NCBI GenBank assembly: GCA_037157565.1 | Contig: JAZHRO010000012.1 | Coordinates: forward strand, 56,411,501-56,475,500 | Reading direction: 5' to 3' | Source of the DNA: Thalassia testudinum | Lineage: Eukaryota; Streptophyta; Magnoliopsida; Alismatales; Hydrocharitaceae | DNA: 64,000 bases | Shown: positions 10,501-22,500 of the stretch, one piece after another | How the letters are laid out: every line of letters begins with the position of its first letter | Position numbering within the stretch: position 1 is the first letter of the stretch | Notes under the pieces: generated by a model | What the model was told of the DNA's origin: nothing | Database searches by the model: none | The model's input: only the letters and a program-made list of their open reading frames with translations | Position numbers and translations under genes: made by a program

Positions 10501-13500
10501 GTCTCCTTTAACACATCCAAGACATATTTCCGTTGAGATAGAACAATCCCATGCCTATTATGAACCACTTCTATCCCAATGAAATATCGCAAAGGCCCCA
10601 AATATTTCATCACAAACTGATTTGCCAAAATTTACTTAATCTCAACTACACTAATTGCATCATCACTAGTAACAATTAAGTCAACAACATATACGAAAAG
10701 AACTAATACCCCTTTCTCTGTCCTCTTAATAAATGGGGAATGATTAGCAAATGATCTAAGGAATCCCACTAACTCTATCACCTAATAAAGCTTCTGAAAT
10801 TAAGCTCTCGGACTCTGCTTAAGGCCATAAATGGCCTCCTACAATCTGCACGCACACTCCCCCCAAACCTCGTAGCTAGGGGACTACTGCATGTATACCT
10901 CCTGTAAATCCCTATAGAGAAAGGCATTCTTCATATCAAGCTGATGAAGATGCCAATCTCATTGAACTGCCACCGAAATCAGAATCCACACTATAGAAAG
11001 TCGAGCCACCGATGAGAAAGTATCAAAGAAGTCTACCCCATATATCTAGGTGAACCCTTTTGGCAACAAGTCAGGCCTTGAACCATACAACTGACCTATC
11101 TAGGTTGTATTTGAGTGCAAACAACCCATCTACAACCAACTACTATAGTACCCTCTGGTAAGGGTGTAAGCTTCCAAGTACCACATAAAGTAAGAGCAGC
11201 CATCTCATCCTTCATGGCCTGGCACCACTTCAGATCAAGCATGGACTGCTAGTAGGTAACGAGGATCTATGTGGCTGAAAGTGCATAGCAGAAGCTTCCA
11301 AAGGCAAACCCAAGTCCCTCAGTAGACAGAGTGCCAATAATAGGGTATCTGACACAACTCCAAGGTGTCTTTCGAATGGTAATCGAAAGGTCAAGATCAT
11401 CTGCCAGATCCTCCTGTACTGGCGGCATGGCAAAAATATCCCCAAATAGACATGTAGCATCACTATTGGGTATTGTATCATCATTATGCAAACTATCCAT
11501 GATCACCTAAGCTGAAGAGGGTGATGTCTATGTGACTGTTGGAAAGTGTTATCTGCAAAGTACCATGAGGACGTTTATAAGTAATGGTAAGCACAAAAAA
11601 CTTCATAGGTCCAGTCATAGTAACTGGAGAAGGAGAAATAAGTATCTCCTCCAAGGGAATACGAGATATAAGAAGAGGGGCCTCCGTAACCTCAGGAGAC
11701 TGGCTCCGGGTAGCAGTAAAAAAGTATGGAATGAACTCATGAAAGGTAACATCAGCATTCACATAGTGCCTACCATTTATGAGATCCAAGCATCTATATC
11801 CTTTCTCAGTCCGTGAATATCCCAAGAACACACACTATGTGAATGCAAAGATGTGAATGGGATATTTACAGCTTTTCCATGAATACATGTGTTGCCCAAG
11901 TGTTGAACCCGTATGTAACGCAAGCTTGTCTCAACCTAGGGAAAGGAGGTGAACGAATTCAACACAGCCAAACACATGTGGTGGCATGTGAAAAAGTTCT
12001 TGCTCAGGATGAAGCACTAAACTAGGCATTCTATTGATTAAATAACATGTTGTAAACACTGTATCTCCCCAATATAACGAAGGCACACAGTGATGAATCA
12101 ACAAAGTGCAGGCCACATCCAAAAGATGTCGATCTTTCCTCCCAATCACCCCATTCCGTTGAGAGGTATGAGCATAGGTAATCTGGTGCACTATCCCATA
12201 AGACCTTTAAAAGCAGACAGCCTGGTGTTACATAACTCAAGTGCATTATTAGATCTCGTCACTTTAATAACAGTTGAATACTAATTTTTTATCAAAATGC
12301 TCAATGACAGATACAACGCTCTTCAACAGAAACAACCACGATAGGCGTGAGAAATCATCAACAACTACTAAATAGTAATGGTGACCCTGCCTATTTAGTA
12401 TCCGACTCAACCTCCACACATCCATATGTAACAACTCAAACATAGCCGTCGACTCAGGATGAGTACTCACAAGGTAGGAGAAACAACGGTGCTTGCCTAT
12501 CTTACAGGCATCACAATAGATCAGAGCTACAAGAGATACATGAGGAATGATTCATCGAAGGTTGTCTAGAGGTAGATGTTCAAGTCAGAGATGCTACTGA
12601 AATGCACTCACAACAGCAAAAGAGACTTCTCCTGAACATGCAGCAGCAAGTAGAGTCTAAACCAGATAATAAAGTCCACCCTCTACATTTCCACTACCAA
12701 TCATCTTCCCTATCAGGTTGTCTTAAATGATACATCCCATATCATCAAAGATAGCACGGTAATTAAGCTCCTTCGTAATCTTACTGACTGAGAGTATGCT
12801 GATAGGGAAGTTTGGCACATACAAAACATCAGGCAATCTCAAAGTAATCACTAGTACCTCCCCTTAACTTTCTATCCTAGAGTGACTGTCATCTGCAACC
12901 TGCACTGTCATGCCTGCAGGTACGGACCTAAGATGGGTAAAATAATTCCGATTTCCACTAAGATGTCGTGAAGCACTTGAATCAACAAGCCACTCTGTAC
13001 TACCCTGATTCCTATCATATGCAATAGAACCCAACTTGGTAACTCCCCAAAACTCACCATGATGGCTAAGACCACAAAGTAGTCTCTCATACTCACTCCG
13101 TACAATGGTCATTGTATCATCTATCGATCTCTATGTGGTAGATGTGCTTAGCTCAACATCAAAGGAGGCCATACCTCTACAGTAGAACCACAAATCCACC
13201 AAGAAAAAGACTCTAAAGCACTGAATCATGGGTAGATCATACTAACCTGATGAAGAAATCAATATGAAAGGAACTCCATATATGTGGGCAAGATCAACCA
13301 AATTCAAATCATACTCAAGGTGTAGCTACACCCGTTGGGGCCAAGATCAACACCCAACAAGGCAACCTCTCCCTCGTAGGCCCTCAAGAATGAGGAGAAG
13401 AAGAGGAAGGACACACAATGTCCCTACCAAGATGTCTTCAGATTTTGTGACAGGAAGAGGACCACCAAATTACTGCAGTGACGACAAAACACCCCAAATG

Positions 13501-16500
13501 GGGTTGGCAGCAAGGACTAAGGAGATCTGACCCAGCAGCAACTAGACAGCACCCCAGATGCACCGAGTGACATCGCCAAGGGGTCAGGAGGGCCCTAACG
13601 GCAATGCTGGGTACTCGAACCACCACCAGTGGCGACATTGATGGTGACTGCTGCTACTATGCCGCCTCTGTCGAAGAAGAAGCAGCCGATGAGAGAAGAT
13701 CCGACAAGGGAGAAGGAGAGAAGGGAGGTGATGGAGGGGTTGGAGGCCTTTTTGGGTGGTGGTACCTAGGGATTTGGACTAAGACCGCTACTCATACAAA
13801 GTAGGAAAAAATGAGGCATTTGGTTTATTCTCAAACCTTACCTCACTTTATATAGAGAGAAAGGTGAATGCAAATCACAAGACAACCCCATGAAGAAAAG
13901 AAAAACAACACACATGACAGCACCAATAAAATAAAAGACTAACAGGACTCCATAACATAACAGTTACGTTTAACATGCATGCCCTTTCTCGTTTTTGTTG
14001 TGATACACCTTCCTTAACAATCACCTTTTACGTTCTTGATGGAGAGGTACATTTCTCTCTATTATGTCCTAGGTTTATCCTTCATTTTTTTTGTTCATAT
14101 TTTACAAGCAAAGAAGCTTTCTCCCCCTTGGAAAGAGCAATTCATTCATTGTTCTATGGATTCTATCTTTCTACTATTTGTTAGAATGGTATTCATATAA
14201 ACATAGATTCAAATATGACTATAATGGCATCAATCCATATGAATCATTTTGAATTTTCTATCTCTACGTGGAATCGAGATGTGAAAAACAAAAAAGAATA
14301 AGAAAAATGATGATTACGGAAGCTTTTTTGGCCAATCAGAAGTCTATTCCAAATATTACATATTCCATAGTATAAATAAGATATAAGAATATATCTAAGA
14401 TTCAAAATGATAGGATAGTACTCTAAGACAGAAGAAAAAAGTAGCCTTATCTTAGGAAAAAGGATTCCATTATTTAAGAAATGAAGTATACATATCAAAA
14501 GAACATGTCAATTAAGTTGTTGAATGTATTTTTCTAGGGTACATTAGAACTCAAAAGGGCATAGAGAAGCAAAACCTTATGTGGTTAATGGTGACAAAAT
14601 TTACATAGACGTAGAACATAAATGCGATATAGCTAAAGTGGTGCCAATATTTACCCTTGGACTAAAACAAAATGTCGCACTTCAGAAAGTTAAGGCTTTG
14701 CCAGTTGATGTTCCATTTGCAGCTACAATCAAAGGGGTAGAGGATGTCTTAACTAGAACAAGTGATGATGCTATCTTGTGATTCATTTGGTCAGAAAGAT
14801 TTTTTCCTAATATATAAAGTAAATTTCTTCAAGTAGGCTTTAATATTTACCAAAAAGAGAGATGCAGATGTTTATATAACATATGAAAGATAAATTGCAG
14901 AGAGATTTAATAAAACCTAGAAAGTGAGTAAAGCATCTCTACCAACCTGCAAACCTCCCGGTATGAAGTGGAGATGGGAATCAATGAATCCTGGTGTTAT
15001 GATTTTCCCTTCAATATCTAAAACATGAGTGCTTTGGCCTATTAAATCCTGTATAATGCATAGAAGCCAATCAAATATATGCAATAACAAATAAACCATT
15101 TGAGCAAATGAAGTATAATCATTCTCTTAACAATATTTTCTCATGCAGTGGAATACATGTTGAAAACATAAATAAGGGTGCATAAAGAGAAACTTGCTCA
15201 GATTCACATTTCCTCCATAACATTTTTCAACCCCTTTCCTAGAGAATGAACAAGAATTTTGCTGAGCATCCTATCCTAAAACTAGTATATGCATTAGTCA
15301 TAATGGTCAAACATTCATGCTTAACTTCTGCCCAGGTTATTTGCGATGGCTTTGGACAAAACGGAAATGATCAGAAGTGTTTGGAATGGCTCTATTAATG
15401 GGAGTGCTGCTTCCTAGACCCCTCGGATTGGGGGAGGCCTCTCAAAAGTGAGGTTGGAAGACTTGCAGAGCCTCCTTGGTATGGTGGAGGATTTGAGGCC
15501 GAGTGATGTTGTTCTGGACTCCTTTGTTGGGATAAAGGGCAGATTCTCAGTCAAGAAGGCTTACATGATCCTTTTAGGTGATGTGGACAAGGGGAATGTG
15601 GTCGTAGCCAGTGATTGCACCTCTTTTTGGAACTAAAGGTGAAGATTTTTCTTTAGCTTCTGCATAGATGACGGCTCGTCATTACGGGCAACGTTTTAAA
15701 TGCCGTCGGCAAGGTCATTTTCGAAAAGTGGCCATGCCGACACAATGCAGGTATCGATTTACAGGGGTGCCGACGGCATGCCGACGATATGGGCGGCATG
15801 CCGCCAGTGCCAACAAAGTTGTTGCTGCTATAAGCATGAGGCTAAAATTCGAGCGAGGCACGACTGAGCGGGAGGTTCAAAATTTGAAAAAAATGGGTGC
15901 GAGTGCGGTTTAAGGTAGGCCACACACACATACACAAATTGAGTATTTATGTGATTTTACACACATACAAAAAATTTTGAGTATTTTAATATCATTTTGA
16001 GTATTTATGTGATTTTTTGTCGGCATGTTGTCGGCATACCCTCGCATTCCCACGACGTGCCCTCGGCATGCCCATCGACATAGCCATCGAAAAACAGGCA
16101 TTTCCATGGCATGCCTTCGGCATGACCACGAAATGCACACTTAAAATTTCATTAACACAGCGTCGAAATCGGCATTTCAAACCTTGATTACGAGTAGGAG
16201 GAGATGGGCCATTGAGACGAAGACTACATGTATTCTGTGCATCGTGGAGGAGGATGATACTCATCTTTTCCTTACCTATGGATTCTCTAGAGCTCTTTAG
16301 GGTCACTTCTCTATTCCAAGCACATATATGGAGTCCTTTGAGACTTTCTAGGAAGCTTTTTTTTTTTTAAAAGCCAAAAGGACGATTATCCGAATGATAA
16401 CCACCCATATTCATTCCATTACCAGAAAAATTGATTGACATCACAGATTCCCAGAACACCACCTAGGAAGAAATGGACGAAACAAAATTTTCTACATAGG

Positions 16501-19500
16501 ATCTCTCACCCCTAAACAGCACCCCATTTCTCTCCAGCCAGACACCCCACAACACCGCCAAAACCTTGTCCCTATCCTTCTTGGATCTAAAGGTGATCCC
16601 TCCACCATGGGTGTTTCCTCTACGGAATGAGGACCAGAAGCTGACCGTGTCCCAATGGGAGATCCAGGCAATCTCCATCCTCTACCAGACCTACATCATA
16701 AATGGACATTGGAAAAACAGGTGTTGGATGTCTTCGTCTACCTCTTCACAAAGAGGACATCTCAAATTGTCCATTTGGGCTCACCTTCCTCTCCACTGTT
16801 TCATCATAATTCTCCCCCTCCTCACCAACCAAGCAAAAATCTTCACCTTTAGCGAGCACTCCGTCATCCAAAGCAGCCTACAATCTCTTAAGAAGTTCAT
16901 GTTCGAGCTGACCGAGGCGTTTCCCAATCTACGAAAGACCTTCGCCACAGAGAACTCCCCCTCTTCCCAAAAGTATGTGTCACCTCCCTCCTCCGACACC
17001 CAACCCTCTAGTTCCTGCAATGATCGCTGGAACTCCTCGCACCTTTGGTTGAAGAGGCCCCCCCGAAAGGTCAGGCACCACGCTCCATCCCAACAACCCT
17101 CCACCATGGCCAGCGAGTCTACAACTCCCCCAAAGAGGCAGGGAAACCTGTCGCTAAGAGTAGATCCAACCCCCTGCCAGTCATCCTACCAAAATCGAAA
17201 GGCATCCCCCCCCAGGATAGGAGAAAAGAAAGCCCGCACCTTTACTGCCATCGTTGCCAAAACTCTGAGGAAGTGGGAGGCCCCAGGAGGGGGGCTCCAA
17301 AGGTCCCCACAAAAGGAAGGGGCCATAACAGTGCCGCATGACGTCTCCAAAGAGCCCCTGTTCCCGCCCCACCAACCTGACAATCCACTTCATAAGGAGG
17401 CTCACGTTCACCTTGTCCACATCCCTAAATCCAAGACCCCCCTCCTATACCAGCCTACAGACCTCCTCCCAGGCCACTAGCCTCGCCCCCCTTCCCTGCC
17501 GACCCCACATTGGACCAGAAGAAGTCCCTCATCAGCCCCGACATCTTCTGCTCAATTTGGCATGGTTTCCTAACACTGATAGGAAATATGCTGGTATGGA
17601 TGCTAGAACTACTTTCACCAAAGTCAACCTCCCTCCTCTAGACAATAATCTAGAAGACCAACCTGCTAACCTCCTTTCCATCCTATCCAGCAAGGGTATC
17701 CAATCTTGCATCCTGAGACGATGATCTGACAGGGAAAGTCCCAAATACACCAGTGGCAGAGAACCCACATCCGTCCCTAATGCACCACCAACCATCTACA
17801 CCTCCTTGGCTGATAGATTCATTGGGACAAAGGTCGATTTCTAATAACCAATCTGTAGCCCTAAGGCTTCGCCAAAAAGCTCCAAAAGGATTCTCATTCT
17901 CTTAGCCTCCGGACCAGCTCCCTCAACCAGAAATAAGATATCATCTGCATACTGTAGAACCACGGTCTCCCTGTCCTCACCAGTCAAAAAGCTCCTAATC
18001 AGACACCTAGCACAGGCCATGTGTGTTGCCCTCGCCAGGGCATCTGCCGCAAGCATGAACAGCATAGGTATAAGAAGGCAACCCTATCTGACCCCCCTCC
18101 TAGGCTCCTAACCTCCCACTGGGTTCCCATTGACTAAGATTGAGAAGGATGTCGTCATCACACACCTCTTCATCCAGTCAATCCAAGTCGTGGGAAAGCC
18201 CCTCCTCACCAAAGAAGCCCACAGAAAATCCCACTACACCGAATCGTACGCCTTGCTGAAGTCAACCTTCCACAGAAAAGCTTTCTTCTTCGCCCTCCTC
18301 CAAGTAGCCAAAGCCTCCATAGCAACAACAAAACCATCCAGGATTCCTCTCCCTAGAACGAAGGTCGTCTAAATCGGACCCTGGAGGCAATCCTCTCCAG
18401 GATTGCCTCCGCACCCTCCCTCTTAGGCAACAAGAACAAGTAATATCTATTCGGCTTATCAAAACCTCTATTCCCGACAGCAAACTCCATCATTTGCATC
18501 ACTTCTACCCTTACTAGGGGTCAGAACTCCCTGAAGAAGAAAATAGGGAAACCGTTTGGGCCAGAGCACCCTTCCATATTAAGGGCCCACATCGCCTTCC
18601 TCACCTCCTCTTCTATGAAGCCAGCCGTGAGGCCCACCACCTAATCCATTGTGATACTCTGCATATCCTCCCCCCTCCACCTGCAGCAACCCCTGTTGCA
18701 CCTCCCTGTGAATTCTTTGAAGTAATCTACCGCTGCCTGTCAAGCTCCTCCCTGCCAGAGAAGGTCACCCCATGTATCAGTATCTTCTCAATCCAGTTTC
18801 TCCTCCTCCTGGCAGAGGCTATTTGGTGGAAGAACCTGATACTGGAGTCACCTTCCTTCAAGCATTTCCATCTCGATCTCGTCTTCCACTCCACCTCTAT
18901 TTCCCATCATTCTCCTGCACCACTTATGTCATCGTCACCTTGTGTTCTCTATCTTCTGCCAAGATAGGGTTTTGGTGCTCCTGCCTATCGATCCTGATAA
19001 TCTCTGCCAGTACCTCTTCTTTCCTACCTCTCCTAGATGCCCTTAGCTCCCTCCTGTAAACCCTCAAGTGGTCTCGCAACGCATTCAGTTTCTTTGCCAA
19101 GCCACGTAGTCGATCCCTTCACCTCTACAAAGTTCCACTTCTCCACCATATTCCGAAAATCCTCCTCTATCAGCCAGGACCTGTCAAATTTGAAGTACAT
19201 GCCGAAATGAGTCCCCTCGTTGGGCTGCCACATAAGAGGTGTGTGGTACGAGAAGGGTCTCTCCAATAAAAACACATCCACCAAAGGGAACACCTCTATC
19301 ATCTCCACGTTGGAGAGAAATATGTCAATCCTGGACATTTGACCACTAGTGCACCTCCAGGTAAATGCACAGGATGTCGAAATCAGATCTACGAGGCCAT
19401 GCGTGGCCACAAACTCTACAAAAAGATTTGACCCGGGATCGTCTCCCACATCTGCCAGGTTTGTCCATCTGCAGAGTGGTGTTGAAATCTCCACCAAGCA

Positions 19501-22500
19501 ACCATGGAATTCCATGGCATTCCGCGGCCACAAATGTGAGCTCCTCCCACATAACTCCCCTCGCCTAAGCATCTAACGGCTCGTAAACCCCTGTGGCGAT
19601 CATTCTGGCTCCTTCCAATTTCCTTACCAATCTCGTAGAAATGACACTCTCCTCTGAAGCAATCTTCTATAGAGAAGACATCTTTGCGTCACCCCAATAT
19701 CTATCCTCCCGCGCGGCCAACTGTGTCAAGAGTCTGAAACCCCTCCATCCATGAGCCCCCGATTTCCCTTCATACCCTACCATCACAATCAAACAACTTC
19801 GTCTCCTGCAGCAGCACCACATCTGCTCTCCATTGGCGTATGTAGTTCCCCAATGCCACTCTCCTCGATAAGTCATTGAGACCCCAAACGTTCCAAGTGA
19901 GTATACCGTTCATCTAGAACCGTTGGAAGCCTCCCTCACAGTCGACCGAAAGCCTCCCACCTCCGCAGTTCGAAGCACCTCTTCGTCCCACTGATCAGCA
20001 TCAATGACTATTGTGGGGGTTCCGATGCCCTGCTACGACAATCAACCACCAATCGTGGTCCTCGACCAGTCCCTCGAAATCTCCACCTTCGCCTATATCA
20101 AAGGGCGCCACCTCAGCCTCCGTTCACCACGCGTGGCCGCCATCCAATAAGGGGGATCTCCGCCCGATCCTCGGACTGACCAGCTGCTCCGGATGTCAAA
20201 GCGATGCTCCCCGACCGCTACTGCGAGGAAGCCCCATCAAACCGGCTCTCCGACTATTCCGCAACCGTCTACATGTACCCGGTCCACACCCTGTCGACCA
20301 AAGGCCAATCGATAGCTTCTCCCTCTTCCACCAGAACCGCACCCATCTCCATTGTCGCCATTCGTCCATCAACCATCTTCAAAGGGGGCATGGCAAGGCC
20401 CTCTCCGCATTCCACGTCGATGGAGGTCAGGGATCGCCCTCCTTCTTCGGCAATAGATCGCTTTGGTGCTCGACCTCCAGTCAGCCTCGCGTGAGAGCTC
20501 GAAGAGGGAAATGAACCCTCTGTTCTGGAAAGGGGTTCAAGTGGTGTCCAGGTTGTATGTTTATCCCTACACAAGTCCACATAAGGGTCCTTGGTGGACC
20601 CAGTTGTCAAATTCCAATTTGAGACCTTATCGGGTACGGGTATGGGTCTCGGGGAGTTGTGGGGGTCCGACTCCCCAGACTCTTCAGACATGGTGTGTCC
20701 CCCACAACCCACATTCGACTCCAGTTGTTCCTTGGAGGGCGTGCGCTCCTCAATATACTTTGGGTTTACCTTTTCGGTTCACCAAATCTTTGGATGCACC
20801 ACAATCTTCGCCTACACCATATCCCTGTACGAGATTTGCACCGACTTCTTAAGGTTCGAGTCCACATCGACGACTGTTCGCCTCCACCCCTAGCAGGCCC
20901 TCCACTCCTTTGCCGACCGCTGTTTCATCTTCCTTCTCGCCGGAGCAGCAACCACACTCGCAGGTGGACCCTATCCACGCCCTTCAAGGTGCGAGCATGT
21001 CACCACCCAAGATGAGCCCCCAAGAAGCCCCAATCTTCAGCTCCAATCACCACCACCATGGGACACTTGGTGAGGCCCGCCACCTTGCACTCCTCAAGCC
21101 AGGAAAAGGGGGACACCACCGTCTCCACCACCTCCACGGATCTCAGCCACTAGGGGATCCCATCGATGAGCACCTCAAGCGATGGTCTCTCCAGTGGGCA
21201 CTCTGGGGATGCCCTATCATGGGGGCAAGGCCATCTCCACCTCCATCTCCCCAACTCCGATCTGACTTCCTTGAACCATAACTCCTCCCTCCTCGATGTG
21301 GGAAGGCCAAGCACCAGGATCTTTTTCCCGTCAAGAACAAGGATCCTCACCCCCTCCCGCATGGCGTCACGACTCCTTGAGCCGAGCAAAGAGGAACACC
21401 ACCGTCTTCACCACCTCCACGAATCTCAACCACTCGGGGATCTCAGCCACTAAGGGATCCCATCGATGAGCACCTCAAGCGATGGTCTCTCCGATGGGCG
21501 CTCCGAGGATGCCCCATCATGGGGGCAAGGGCGTCTCCACCTCCATCTACCCGACTTCGATCTGACTTCCTTGAAGCATAACTAATCCCTCCTCGATGTG
21601 GGGAGGCTGAGGACCAGGATATTTTTCCCATCAAGAACCAGGCTCCTTACCCCCTCCTGCATGGCGTCATGACCCAACTCCTTCACCTCATCCCGAGTTA
21701 TCCAACCCTCCAACACCTCCCCCACCAATCCGCCCTCCACCTCCGCCTACAAGGCCTTCGCCTCCTTCGACCATGGTGCCTTAACCTCGACTTGCGGCAG
21801 CCTTCTCGGCGATGGCGGGGGTAGGCTTGCACTTCCACGACCACAATTGTCACAACAGTGCAGGCTTCTATGCCCAAGACCATCGCACCTCCAACATCTC
21901 CACAGCTCGCGGCAGTCACAAGCCCAATGGTCACAACCAAGACACCTGAACTATCTCCCTTTCCCTTCCACGCCATGTCCATAGCCGACAGCAACCAGGC
22001 CCTCGCCCAAGTTCCGACATAGCTTTCTCCTTGCCACTACCGTCCATCCAAGTGCCTCTATTGTCGTGACCTCCTCACCCTCCCAGTGGCTCCCCCCTCC
22101 TCTCTCCCTTTCCCGACCGCTCCCCACCCCTTTCTCCCTCCTCCAATCACTCCCCTCCTCTCTCATTCTCTCTCTCGGTCGTTCATCTCCCCCAATAGTT
22201 AATCCTTATAATGTTCTCGGTCTTCTAGACAGCTTTTTGTGCTAGTGTTTAGACTGACTTGCTTTTGTGGACAAAGACCTACGTGGTTTTATGGTCTACT
22301 TGACTTCAACAAAATGGGGTTGTCTTCTGTAGGGAGAGGGTTTGGCTTGAAAATGTAGTAAGGAATGTCCTCTATTTATTTTCTTTGTGGACACAAGCCT
22401 TGTAATTTCCCTTTTTGCTTTTGCTAATATCTCGAATAGCCGTCCTTTTGTCTTTTTCAAAACAAAAATTGGATCAAACAACACAAATTTGGCAATCAGT

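Larger units (their letters stand above)
9590..13962 (-). mobile_element. Copia LTR retrotransposon (inner, complete but decayed)
   Basis: A 4.4-kb minus-strand element with short LTRs at 9590-9740 and 13800-13962. The 3' LTR is preceded by the polypurine tract TTGAGGGGGAG. Next to the 5' LTR is a degraded tRNA-Met primer site. Domain order on the minus strand is protease, integrase, RT and RNase H, which defines Copia. It lies inside an older plus-strand Copia fragment in intron 2 of the LAF3-like gene. The LTRs differ at several sites and by indels, and the frames are broken, so it is not recent. Confidence 0.9.
16362..22220 (-). mobile_element. L1-like LINE, near full length
   Basis: A 5.86-kb minus-strand LINE with a poly(A) tail (T-run at 16361-16368), ORF2 with endonuclease, RT and zf-RVT, and an upstream GC-rich ORF1. 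It is flanked by an 18-bp imperfect duplication (14 of 18) and inserted in a plus-strand LINE of a related kind. Both the donor and target LINE end in a similar ..CGTCCTTTTG.. 3' terminus. ORF2 is broken into many frames. It sits in intron 1 of the LAF3-like gene. Confidence 0.85.

Noticed and set aside
14200..14510. Possible plastid-derived insert
   Set aside because: Composition alone suggested it; no plastid gene, tRNA or known spacer landmark could be read.
14581..14781. 66-codon plus-strand frame
   Set aside because: No family recognised; lies in an intron of a gene on the other strand and has no context supporting a gene.
16566..17480. 304-codon plus-strand frame
   Set aside because: Antisense to LINE ORF2; the real coding signal (KVKIFAWL, FSVAKVFRRL) is on the minus strand.
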